A stretch of 23,465 bases of DNA from the IMG/VR virus record IMGVR_UViG_3300026097_000832, positions 1-23,465 of that record; one strand, 5' to 3'. This DNA comes from a virus. Every line of letters starts with the position of its first letter. The stretch's first letter is position 1. The position numbers and the translations under genes were made by a program. Below are positions 6,970-12,766 of this stretch, in pieces. The notes beneath the pieces are model-generated. The model was not told the DNA's origin. It was given only the letters and a program-made list of their open reading frames with translations, and made no database searches.

Positions 6970-6998
6970 ATTGTAGTAGATATTTACTATTAATGCAA
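6970..6998 (-). promoter_or_regulatory. Sigma70-type promoter for rubrerythrin-peroxiredoxin
   Basis: TTGCAT (6998-6993), 17 nt, TACAAT (6975-6970) on the minus strand, about 33 nt before the ATG at 6937. Confidence 0.65.
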
Positions 6999-7065
6999 CC
7001 GCAAATATTGCAAAAATCTATGTTATTTTTCTATAGGTGTGTTAGTTAAAATCTATTAACTGCGT

Positions 7066-7093
7066 ATAAAAAGAAAGCACCCGAAGGTGCTTC
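7066..7093 (-). terminator. Rho-independent terminator of the tmRNA, UUCG tetraloop
   Basis: The minus strand has GAAGCACC, loop TTCG, GGTGCTTT (7093-7074), giving an 8-bp stem closed by the very stable C(UUCG)G tetraloop, then TTTCTTTTTAT (7076-7066). It ends the tmRNA primary transcript and may define the 3' end of the coding piece. Confidence 0.85.
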
Positions 7094-7130
7094 CGGCTAT
7101 TTGGTAACAAGGTGGCCACCCCCGTAGCGA

Positions 7131-7160
7131 TCAAGCCGCTAGTGCAAAGTTTTGATTTGC
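7131..7160 (-). other. tmRNA proteolysis-tag reading frame ANQNFALAA
   Basis: Codons GCA AAT CAA AAC TTT GCA CTA GCG GCT TGA encode A-N-Q-N-F-A-L-A-A-stop. The resume codon is GCA, and the end ALAA matches the degron end recognised by ClpXP in E. coli (ANDENYALAA). The tag is one residue shorter than the E. coli tag. Confidence 0.92.
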
Positions 7161-7271
7161 AGTTATTTTAGTTTGCTTCTACGACCGGGTATACTCCCAA
7201 TCCTACGGCTTTCACATTGCCGGTAACTCCACTCGCCTAATTGCATCGCCGTCGAATCCTTGATCTGCCCC

Positions 7272-7345
7272 ATCATAGATACACCACGTTCTTCTCCTAC
7301 TATTTCAGCTTTCGCTCTACTGTTTCGGAGTTGTAGATGTATCTA
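7272..7345 (-). other. Intervening segment of the permuted tmRNA, removed on processing
   Basis: 74 nt between the CCA end of the acceptor piece and the GGGGCAG start of the coding piece. The terminal TAGATACA and TGTATCTA pair and extend the acceptor stem across a small internal loop. Processing by RNase P and tRNA 3' maturation enzymes is expected from known permuted tmRNAs. Confidence 0.8.
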
Positions 7346-7412
7346 TGGTGGAGCAGCCGGGAGTCGAACCCGGGTCCGTCAACCTTTCAGTCTGCTTCAT
7401 CGTTACAGTATT

Positions 7413-7441
7413 ATTTAACTATCTTTATCGCTGTCTGTCAA
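7413..7441 (-). promoter_or_regulatory. Probable promoter of the tmRNA
   Basis: A perfect TTGACA (7441-7436) inside the end of the preceding 64-codon gene, 17 nt, then TTAAAT (7418-7413); one base further, TAAATA also fits the late-promoter box. Transcription would start near 7405, just before the acceptor half. Confidence 0.5.
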
Positions 7442-7609
7442 GTCTTGAAATACAACTTCTTCTATCCAATTGTATGTTGCAAGTCTTTCTTGTTCTCTTT
7501 CTAACTGTTTGAGAGTAAGTTTTTGTTCGTATCCGTGTTCAAATCCGTGTTTCCACTTTATATCTACACGGTACTTTCTAGGGAGTGCTTCAAAGGTTCT
7601 GTCGTTCAT
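7415..7609 (-). CDS. Small uncharacterised phage protein (64 aa)
   Basis: 64 residues from the ATG at 7609, whose ATGA overlaps the stop of the previous small gene (7606-7773). Charged and probably compact: RKYRVDIKWKHGFEHGYEQKL, split by a helix (LKQLEREQERLATYNWIEEVVFQ), ending in an acidic tail. No family recognised. The tight start/stop overlap shows it is translated with its upstream neighbours as part of the chain 8988-7415. Its last codons carry the -35 box of the probable tmRNA promoter. Confidence 0.55.
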   Translation of the reverse strand: MNDRTFEALPRKYRVDIKWKHGFEHGYEQKLTLKQLEREQERLATYNWIEEVVFQDLTDSDKDS

Positions 7610-7773
7610 TTATATGTCACGTGTTTTGTTTCTTTTGTTTTAGGATTATAATAACACTTGTACCAAGGATTAATTGCTACCAAAAACCAATCTTGAGGAT
7701 TGTCACACTGTTGACAACATTCAGGAGTTCCGCACTTGTCATGCTCTATTGGATCGAACTGTTCTACACTCAT
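7606..7773 (-). CDS. Small Cys-rich protein, zinc-ribbon-like (55 aa)
   Basis: 55 codons from the ATG at 7773 to the TGA at 7606, too short for many gene finders. It starts MSVEQFDPIEHDKCGTPECC and has Cys at 14, 19, 20, 23 and 40. The C-x4-C-C-x2-C cluster plus a later Cys (WYKCYYN) suggests a small zinc-binding fold, though a full zinc-ribbon pair is not evident. Both ends overlap neighbours as ATGA: it starts on the stop of 7770-8072, and its stop overlaps the start of 7415-7609. This strongly supports it as a real coupled gene. Function unknown. Confidence 0.65.
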   Translation of the reverse strand: MSVEQFDPIEHDKCGTPECCQQCDNPQDWFLVAINPWYKCYYNPKTKETKHVTYK

Positions 7774-8072
7774 GCTGTGATCTCCTTGTCAACTTTTTCT
7801 GTTTGCTCTAGTCGGTCAGGGCGAACGGGTTCTAGCCAGGTGTCAGGAATATATGCCTTAGGCGTATCTCCCATCATGTTTGATAGGCCACGATCAGCAG
7901 ATATCCACCAATAGTGATCAGTAACAGCACACTGGCAAGGAACTCCTCTAAAGTCAAAAGTCTCCCCCACTTTAAAATGTCCTATATAATTGTCAACATG
8001 AACTACCTTGCCAATATTCTCTGGTCGAATACTGTAAATGATTTTTGCTAGATCGCCCTGTTCACACTTCAA
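7770..8072 (-). CDS. Small phage protein, possibly SH3/KOW-like (100 aa)
   Basis: 100 residues with a TTG start at 8072, preceded by AAGGA and overlapping the upstream stop by 11 nt; no in-frame ATG fits. The opening QGDLAKIIYSIRPENIGKVVHV and the glycine-spaced strands after it resemble small beta barrels (SH3- or KOW-like). Later parts are aromatic (DHYWWISADRGL) and end in a charged tail. No specific family or function can be assigned. Part of the overlapping chain of small genes between PAAR and the tmRNA. Confidence 0.55.
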   Translation of the reverse strand: MKCEQGDLAKIIYSIRPENIGKVVHVDNYIGHFKVGETFDFRGVPCQCAVTDHYWWISADRGLSNMMGDTPKAYIPDTWLEPVRPDRLEQTEKVDKEITA

Positions 8073-8331
8073 TATCTTTTTCCTTAGCGAGTAATTTTGT
8101 GTGCAGTAAAAAATTTTCCACTGTGAGTTTAGTTAGTGTTGACAGTAAAATAATCTTGTCTTCTTCTGTGTATTCTTCTTTGTCAAACTGTTCTAGAATA
8201 CTAGTGCCGATCATTTTAAATGCTTCTTGCTTGCCAACACTCAATCTGCCAAAGTCAATCGGATCTGCATCTTCTACTTCCATTGCAATATCAATTAATA
8301 AATCTAAATCAATCTTTCTCATTTTATCCAT
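8062..8331 (-). CDS. Small acidic helical phage protein (89 aa)
   Basis: 89 residues from the ATG at 8331, with AGGAG about 10 nt upstream; a second ATG at 8322 forms an ATGA overlap with the previous stop and is an alternative. Mostly helical and acidic, e.g. LIDIAMEVEDADPIDFGRL and EEYTEEDKIILLSTLTKL, with no Cys or membrane segment. I recognise no family. Overlaps at both ends place it in the same co-translated chain as its neighbours. Confidence 0.55.
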   Translation of the reverse strand: MDKMRKIDLDLLIDIAMEVEDADPIDFGRLSVGKQEAFKMIGTSILEQFDKEEYTEEDKIILLSTLTKLTVENFLLHTKLLAKEKDIEV

Positions 8332-8741
8332 CCGATCTTTTCTCCTTTTTCTTTTCTACTATTGTATTCTTCTAAACTGCCGGGGAATCGCCATGCCCAT
8401 AGTGCTACCAGTAACATAAATGTTCCTGACCATATTACAGCATTAATATTATAAGTGGTAAACCAAAGGAAAGCAAGTGAACTTGACATTACCAAAATCA
8501 TAGCATACTTGCCTCGAGTTGGGAATACCTGCTTCTGTGTCCAGTTAGTTAAGAACTCTCCGAACCACGGATGATTGTAAATCCAGGCATGCAGTTTATC
8601 ATTGCTTTTGGCAAACGCCCAAGCCGCAATAACCAAGAATATACTGAACGGAATACCCGGAACTACAAAACCTATATAAGCCATGCCCACACAGAATAGT
8701 CCTAGAGTCATGTATAGATATTTTTTAATTAACGAAGACAT
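8319..8741 (-). CDS. DUF454/YbaN-like inner-membrane protein
   Basis: 140 residues from the ATG at 8741, chosen because the longer frame (to 8921) runs through the PAAR gene and lacks membrane character there. The protein has an N-terminal membrane pair with the family signature VVPGIPFSIFLVIAAWAFAK, then LHAWIYNHPWFGEFLTNW, then two further hydrophobic segments. This matches the DUF454 (YbaN-type) inner-membrane family: PG-x-P turn, AAW-x-FA, LHxWxxNHxWFG. Molecular function of the family is unknown. It overlaps the end of the PAAR gene by 17 nt. A membrane protein next to a spike-tip gene is odd; host membrane modification is only a guess. Confidence 0.8.
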   Translation of the reverse strand: MSSLIKKYLYMTLGLFCVGMAYIGFVVPGIPFSIFLVIAAWAFAKSNDKLHAWIYNHPWFGEFLTNWTQKQVFPTRGKYAMILVMSSSLAFLWFTTYNINAVIWSGTFMLLVALWAWRFPGSLEEYNSRKEKGEKIGWIK

Positions 8742-8988
8742 CGCCGCTTCCGGATGACGGATGTCCACAGGTTGCTTGATCACCTGCACGACAGGTTGGG
8801 ATAAAGTTAGTAATAACATTTGGCGATCCTTCCGCCATGACAGGTGCGGCATGTTCACCGACGCCGTGCCCTTGTACTTTATCTCCAATTCTTGCAACAG
8901 GTTTATTGTTAGCAAAAACATTAGGAGATCCTTCGATTATCTCGCCGCCTGCTACATCTTGCCCTGAGTCTCTTGCTATTCCTGGCAT
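8725..8988 (-). CDS. PAAR-domain spike-tip protein
   Basis: 87 residues from the ATG at 8988 (AAGGA upstream). Two related halves carry the PAAR pattern: GSPNVFANNKPVARIGDKV and GSPNVITNFIPTCRAGDQA, with conserved His residues (GHG, EHAAP, GHP) and Cys that usually bind a metal at the tip. PAAR proteins cap the central spike of contractile tails and type VI systems and sharpen it for membrane piercing; T4 gp5.4 is the phage example. The two repeat proteins immediately upstream (9008-10932) are plausible baseplate partners. Gene length is typical of stand-alone PAAR tips. Confidence 0.88.
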   Translation of the reverse strand: MPGIARDSGQDVAGGEIIEGSPNVFANNKPVARIGDKVQGHGVGEHAAPVMAEGSPNVITNFIPTCRAGDQATCGHPSSGSGDVFVN

Positions 8989-9007
8989 ACTATTTTCCTT
9001 TTAATTG

Positions 9008-9205
9008 TTACGAACTTAGAGGATAATATTGATCTAACAATGCTAATTCACCATATACTCTTACCGGTACAGTTTCATTGTTGAATTCAAGTTCTTCTGC
9101 TTCTAAGTCTCTAATTCGTATCGTTTCAGTAACGTCTCTAAACGGTTTAGTTTTGTCTATATTCCAACTTTGAAGTTCTCCGTTTGAATCAAGTCTTCTA
9201 CTATA
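9008..9205 (-). repeat. C-terminal repeat unit, copy 2
   Basis: Codes for about 65 residues sharing with 9697-9894 the blocks NIDKTKPFRDV, RDLEAEEL, VPVRVYG/IPVRVYG and LLDxxYP. The two also match in nucleotide sequence (for example GGTTTAGTTTTGTCTATATT on the plus strand), pointing to a fairly recent duplication. Confidence 0.75.
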
Positions 9206-9694
9206 TTTTGGTTTTTCTATAGTGATTGGCACAGCATCAGATTCGCCGTTTAGTTTGCGTTTGCTTTGTGCGATGAGAGCCTTTAAATTATTCATAGCGT
9301 TATCTAGATCAGTATTAGCATCTTGTGCAGCTAATAAAGTCTCTAGTAATCCTTTAGATTGTGTAAAAGCTGCCTCGGCTGTTGTTGCAACTAACCCTAT
9401 AGCAACCTTGGCTTTTTCTATAATTTCTTGAGGAATTAAAGTTGTGGGATCAAAAGGAAGCGGAGTATTGGCATCTGCGTCTCCGGGAGGTTCCGGATCA
9501 GCTGTTTCCGGAAACTTGTTTTCTAATTGATCTTTATCGCCCCAAACACGGAGCTGATAAGGAATCCTACCCCAATTGCCATCGACGTCGCCCCACCTAT
9601 GTTTAGTAACTACCTTTGCTACATTAGGCGGATTTTTATCTATATCAAAATTATAAATATTTCCGTCTTTGCCTAGTCTACGATCTTCAATCAT
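9008..9694 (-). CDS. Virion-associated repeat protein, paralogue of next upstream gene
   Basis: 228 residues from the ATG at 9694, which overlaps the preceding stop as TAATG. Architecture: an N-terminal repeat unit (4-62: DRRLGKDGNIYNFDIDKN through YQLRVWGDKDQL-ENKFPE), a Pro/acidic linker (63-85), an Ala-rich helical section (86-148), and a C-terminal unit (164-228: RRLDSNGELQSWNIDKT, FRDVTETIRIRDLEAEEL, VPVRVYG, ALLDQYYP). The C-terminal unit is nearly the same as the end of the adjacent 412-residue protein. Position directly before PAAR suggests a baseplate or spike component; I do not recognise a named T4 counterpart. Function is inferred from context only. Confidence 0.65.
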   Translation of the reverse strand: MIEDRRLGKDGNIYNFDIDKNPPNVAKVVTKHRWGDVDGNWGRIPYQLRVWGDKDQLENKFPETADPEPPGDADANTPLPFDPTTLIPQEIIEKAKVAIGLVATTAEAAFTQSKGLLETLLAAQDANTDLDNAMNNLKALIAQSKRKLNGESDAVPITIEKPKYSRRLDSNGELQSWNIDKTKPFRDVTETIRIRDLEAEELEFNNETVPVRVYGELALLDQYYPLSS

Positions 9695-10932
9695 TATGAC
9701 CCCTCAGGATAAAATTTATCTAACAATGCCTGATCGCCATATACTCTAACCGGAATAGTTTCTTTAGTAAACACCAGTTCTTCTGCTTCTAAGTCTCTTA
9801 CTCGAACTGTTTCAATTACATCTCTGAATGGTTTAGTTTTGTCTATATTAAATGAAACTAATTCTCCATTTGCTTTCAACCCTCTAGACACGTCAGGAGA
9901 TCCATCTCCTCCAAAATTAGAACCCAGTGTTCCGAATCTTTCTAACATTTTGGCATTATCTTGATAATACATTCTGGTAAGTTTACCTTGGTATTGAATA
10001 TCTGCATATTGTAAAGTTTTGTCAATATTAATATTTACTACTTTACCTGATCTATCTAACATTCTACTTTGTTGTGGAATTGTACTTTGTATTACTGCTC
10101 CCAAAATTCCTGCCAATCCCGGAGGACCTACATTTAAATTTGCAAGCGCATCTGCTACAGTATTACACCCTCCTGCTTTTGCAGGAGATATTAGTTCAGG
10201 AACTGCTGCGCCGGCGGCTAATATTGCCTCACCGCTGGTATCAACATTTGTTTTTATGTTTTCGCCAACATCGGCTTTTCTCTCACCTACAGCTTCGTTT
10301 AATCCGTTAGTAGCAGTTTCGAGAAGATCAACAACCTCGTCTGTAGCTATCTCAAGTGAAAACGCAAGATCTGTAAAACCTGCATTTACCAGTTGAGTCT
10401 GCAGATCTGATGCTTCTGCAATTAAACTTTCTGCTTCTGAAACTGCTGCTGTAGTTTTTGAAGTTGTTTCTGCAACAACGCCGGCAGTTTCTGCAGTAGT
10501 AGCTAATACCTCTCCGGTCTTTTCTTCAGCGCCAGCGGCTGCTATTTGCATATCAGAATCAAAACCGCCCAATGTTCCCATAATAGCACAAGCATCAGTA
10601 GCATTTTGAATTGCTTGATCACTTGCTTCTGTGAGATTCGCAGCATTGGTATTAACTTCTGGATCTATAATTTCTTCAGAAGCAAATTTCCTATCGAATT
10701 GGCTTTGAGCTGTACGACCAATAATAGTTCCGTCTTTACGAGGATCAATAATAAATCTAGTAATCTTTCCAAAATGTAATGCGTATGCAATCGAAAAGGT
10801 GCCATATTCGTCATCTTCATATACTAAGTTCCAATTGTTTATTTGACCCGTTGCATCTATTCTTCGATCAACACTATTTTTAAGTCCAGAGTCCGCATCT
10901 AAATAGTCTTGTTCGGTTCTAACTTTTGACAT
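9694..10932 (-). CDS. Virion-associated repeat protein with long Ala-rich helical core
   Basis: 412 residues from the ATG at 10932. Three divergent copies of the same unit are visible: about 20-65 (VDRRIDATGQINNWNL), 289-335 (SRMLDRSGKVVNINIDKT, then LERFGTLG) and 347-412 (RGLKANGELVSFNIDKT to LLDKFYPEG). Between the first two lies a long Ala/Glu/Thr-rich region (about 96-250; e.g. EVLATTAETAGVVAETTSKT), predicted to be helical or coiled coil, and a Gly/Pro-rich turn. With its smaller paralogue and PAAR downstream, it probably belongs to the baseplate, spike or tail-fibre attachment apparatus. A needle-like fibrous role fits the composition. No precise family assigned. Confidence 0.65.
   Translation of the reverse strand: MSKVRTEQDYLDADSGLKNSVDRRIDATGQINNWNLVYEDDEYGTFSIAYALHFGKITRFIIDPRKDGTIIGRTAQSQFDRKFASEEIIDPEVNTNAANLTEASDQAIQNATDACAIMGTLGGFDSDMQIAAAGAEEKTGEVLATTAETAGVVAETTSKTTAAVSEAESLIAEASDLQTQLVNAGFTDLAFSLEIATDEVVDLLETATNGLNEAVGERKADVGENIKTNVDTSGEAILAAGAAVPELISPAKAGGCNTVADALANLNVGPPGLAGILGAVIQSTIPQQSRMLDRSGKVVNINIDKTLQYADIQYQGKLTRMYYQDNAKMLERFGTLGSNFGGDGSPDVSRGLKANGELVSFNIDKTKPFRDVIETVRVRDLEAEELVFTKETIPVRVYGDQALLDKFYPEGS
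9697..9894 (-). repeat. C-terminal repeat unit, copy 1
   Basis: Partner of the unit at 9008-9205; the start positions are 689 nt apart. It is the last 66 residues of the 412-residue protein. A third, more divergent unit is at 9928-10068. Confidence 0.75.
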
Positions 10933-10943
10933 TTATGTGCTCG

Positions 10944-11231
10944 TTAAACTGCTAAACCTGTTGTGCTTTGAATATATTGACTGGCCATATCCTTCTCTGT
11001 TTTGGCAATAACCAAAACATTGCTGGCCTTTAGTTTTAAATCAGATTCTTGACTAACTGTAAACATAAATGGAGCAAGCCCCAACCCTTGTTGTGTAGCC
11101 GCTACCATTAATGGTTTTGAAACTTTTACGTGGGTTTCAGTTTCATCTTCTAATTTTGCAATTACTTCTTCCCCGGAGTTAAGTTTCATTGAAATAACAT
11201 CACCATTTTTATATGGAGTTTCGATTAGCAT
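10944..11231 (-). CDS. Sm-like small phage protein
   Basis: 95 residues; the ATG at 11231 overlaps the glutaredoxin stop as TAATG. The sequence opens with NGDVISMKLNSGEEVIAKLE, then ETETHVKVSKPLMV, a strand-turn-strand layout with the G-E-E-V/I-I-A/G pattern of Sm/LSm-like beta barrels. It continues TQQGLGLAPFMFTV and finishes AKTEKDMASQYIQSTTGLAV. I associate this whole-length pattern with a conserved small protein of marine T4-like phages. RNA binding has not been shown for these proteins to my knowledge. It is translationally coupled to glutaredoxin in the nrd operon. Confidence 0.65.
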   Translation of the reverse strand: MLIETPYKNGDVISMKLNSGEEVIAKLEDETETHVKVSKPLMVAATQQGLGLAPFMFTVSQESDLKLKASNVLVIAKTEKDMASQYIQSTTGLAV

Positions 11232-11485
11232 TATATTTTTCCTTCTGTTGAGCCTGTTGTATTCTCTTGTAAATAGTTATCTAAATCTGTGTGACCGCCA
11301 ATATATTTTCCGTATAGAAAAATTTGTGGCACTGATCTAGCAGTTGGCACTGACTCTAGTAACTGTTCTTTTGTCCAACCTTCTCCAATTTTACGCTCTT
11401 CGTAACTAATATCATGCTGTCTTAACATAGCTTTTGCTTGATCGCAATGAGGACAGTTTTCTTTACTCCATACAATATTTTTCAT
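11231..11485 (-). CDS. Glutaredoxin
   Basis: 84 residues from the ATG at 11485. The active site is CPHC (C11-C14) after MKNIVWSKEN. The cis-Pro motif SVPQIFLYGKYIGG contains the TVP-like turn and the glycine pair typical of glutaredoxin, and length is typical. It reduces disulfides in ribonucleotide reductase, whose genes lie just upstream in the same operon. It could also regenerate the peroxiredoxin at 5867. T4 nrdC is the functional analogue, but I do not claim orthology. Followed with a 1-nt overlap by the Sm-like gene. Confidence 0.9.
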   Translation of the reverse strand: MKNIVWSKENCPHCDQAKAMLRQHDISYEERKIGEGWTKEQLLESVPTARSVPQIFLYGKYIGGHTDLDNYLQENTTGSTEGKI

Positions 11486-11488
11486 CGA

Positions 11489-11656
11489 TTATCCTGTGTA
11501 AACTACTCCACCCTTCTTGTCTGAGACACGCACCATTACTGCCCCAGCATTCTTTTTACGAATAGCGGCACTAATGGCTTGTGTTTCACTAGAATACGAT
11601 CCTACAGTACTCCAGGTTTCGAAAGGTGAATTCTTTTTAAATTGTGTCTTAAACAT
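11489..11656 (-). CDS. Small basic protein in nrd operon (55 aa)
   Basis: 55 codons from the ATG at 11656 to the TAA at 11489, below the usual size cut-off. It begins MFKTQFKKNSPFETWSTVGS and ends SDKKGGVVYTG. A strand-helix-strand pattern is likely: FETWSTVGSY, the helix SSETQAISAAIRKKNAG, then AVMVRVSDKKGGVVY. It fills the space between nrdB (stop at 11660, 3 nt away) and glutaredoxin (start at 11485, 3 nt after) almost perfectly, which argues that it is real. Function unknown; possibly an accessory of nucleotide metabolism by position only. Confidence 0.65.
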   Translation of the reverse strand: MFKTQFKKNSPFETWSTVGSYSSETQAISAAIRKKNAGAVMVRVSDKKGGVVYTG

Positions 11657-11659
11657 ACA

Positions 11660-12757
11660 TTATATACTAGGCAACGCATCGTAGTCAAGATTGTCGCCCA
11701 TAACTCCTATCACATAGTTAGTGCTTTCATTTTCCTGCAAAGCGGTTTGTTTTGAGCTTGTATCGCTATGCTTATTAAACCACGGAATTGGAGTGGTTTT
11801 TGGTGCACTTTCAGTGTATTTAATGCCGATATCTTTCAAACTCTCTCGTGCAGTGTAGTCTACGAAATTTTTAAGAATATCAGCATTTAGCCCAATCACC
11901 GGACCCTTCTGAAACAAATAATCTGCCCACTCTTTTTCTTCTCGAATTACGTCCATGTACATAGCATATACCTGTTCAGCACAGTCTTCTTTTGCACGAG
12001 CAAAACGTTCATCTTCTTTTACAACTTGATTGATAATGTAAGCCGTCCATCCTTTATGCAGTAGTTCGTCTTGTAAGATAAGGCTGATAATATTACCGTT
12101 GCCAATAAAGATTTTATTCTCAACCATAGCAAGGCTTGTAGCAAAGCTCACCATGAAGCGAAGTGCTTCAAGAGCATAGCTTGCGTTCAATGCTAGCCAA
12201 ATAGCCTTAATATGATCATATTCATCTACAGGTTCTCCTAATTCAATTTTGCAATTTAATTGATGCAAACGATCATATTCTACACCAACACTCGAAGCCA
12301 TATCAATAATTTCATCCGTAGTGTGAATTGAGTTAAACACCTCCTTAGGTACGTTGTAAATATTACGAATGATATGGCTATATGAACGGCTGTGAATATT
12401 TGTTTCGAAGAATCCCCAGTTTAGGCATAATGCTTCTAGCTCAGGCAGACTTACCACAGGCGTAAACACCTGAGTAGGGCCGCGACCCTGTAAACTGTCT
12501 AGTGCAGTTTGACGGAGAAGATTAGAAGTAAAAATATGTTTTACAGCATCACTAGAATCTTTAAAGTCGCCAGCGTCTTTTGTGAGACTCACTTCTTCTG
12601 GCACCCAAAAGAATCCACGAGCCGTGGTTTCGAAACTTTGAATTTTAGGATATTTTACTTCTTCAAAACGCTGAATAGTAACCGGACCCGCAGGATCCAA
12701 AAACATTTTACGCTGTAGGTAATCTGTATTTTTTGTTAAATCGTAACTCTTACTCAT
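11660..12757 (-). CDS. nrdB: Class Ia ribonucleotide reductase, beta (radical) subunit
   Basis: 365 residues. The diiron and radical residues can be placed by comparison with E. coli NrdB: Asp in LDSLQGR, Glu in GFFETNIH, His in NIHSRSY, the radical Tyr in SRSYSHIIRNI, Glu in ALEALRF, and Glu and His in LQDELLH. The C-terminal tail NLDYDALPSI is the segment that docks on the alpha subunit. The enzyme supplies dNTPs for phage replication by generating the tyrosyl radical. One oddity: the first Glu-His pair is spaced ExxxH here, where E. coli has ExxH (SETIH). The gene starts 9 nt after nrdA ends and is followed by the 55-codon ORF and glutaredoxin in one operon. Confidence 0.93.
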   Translation of the reverse strand: MSKSYDLTKNTDYLQRKMFLDPAGPVTIQRFEEVKYPKIQSFETTARGFFWVPEEVSLTKDAGDFKDSSDAVKHIFTSNLLRQTALDSLQGRGPTQVFTPVVSLPELEALCLNWGFFETNIHSRSYSHIIRNIYNVPKEVFNSIHTTDEIIDMASSVGVEYDRLHQLNCKIELGEPVDEYDHIKAIWLALNASYALEALRFMVSFATSLAMVENKIFIGNGNIISLILQDELLHKGWTAYIINQVVKEDERFARAKEDCAEQVYAMYMDVIREEKEWADYLFQKGPVIGLNADILKNFVDYTARESLKDIGIKYTESAPKTTPIPWFNKHSDTSSKQTALQENESTNYVIGVMGDNLDYDALPSI

Positions 12758-12766
12758 GATAGCTCC

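Larger units (their letters stand above)
7077..7412 (-). ncRNA. ssrA: Circularly permuted (two-piece) tmRNA
   Basis: The acceptor half comes first on the minus strand: a T-arm CCGGG-TTCGACT-CCCGG (within 7374-7357), acceptor strand CTGCTCC and an encoded CCA ending at 7346. A spacer (7345-7272) follows, whose ends TAGATACA and TGTATCTA pair. The coding half begins GGGGCAG at 7271. GGGGCAG pairs with CTGCTCC over 7 bp with a G.U at the third pair, the alanine identity signal. ATTCGAC follows, as in tmRNA 5' domains. Next come a likely pseudoknot (CGGC/GCCG plus GGG/CCC), GTAGAAGCAAAC just before the tag, and the tag ORF (7160-7131) whose stop lies in the loop of helix TAGCG/CGCTA. Known permuted tmRNAs occur in alphaproteobacteria, some cyanobacteria and some betaproteobacteria. 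The RNA with SmpB rescues stalled ribosomes. The mature ends away from the CCA and GGGG are estimates. Confidence 0.93.

Noticed and set aside
7346-7380. tRNA-like T-arm and CCA end
   Set aside because: It lacks anticodon and D arms on the 5' side; it is the acceptor half of the permuted tmRNA.
8319-8921. 200-residue version of the DUF454 protein
   Set aside because: Its first 60 residues come from the frame overlapping PAAR and resemble nothing; the ATG at 8741 gives the proper family N-terminus.
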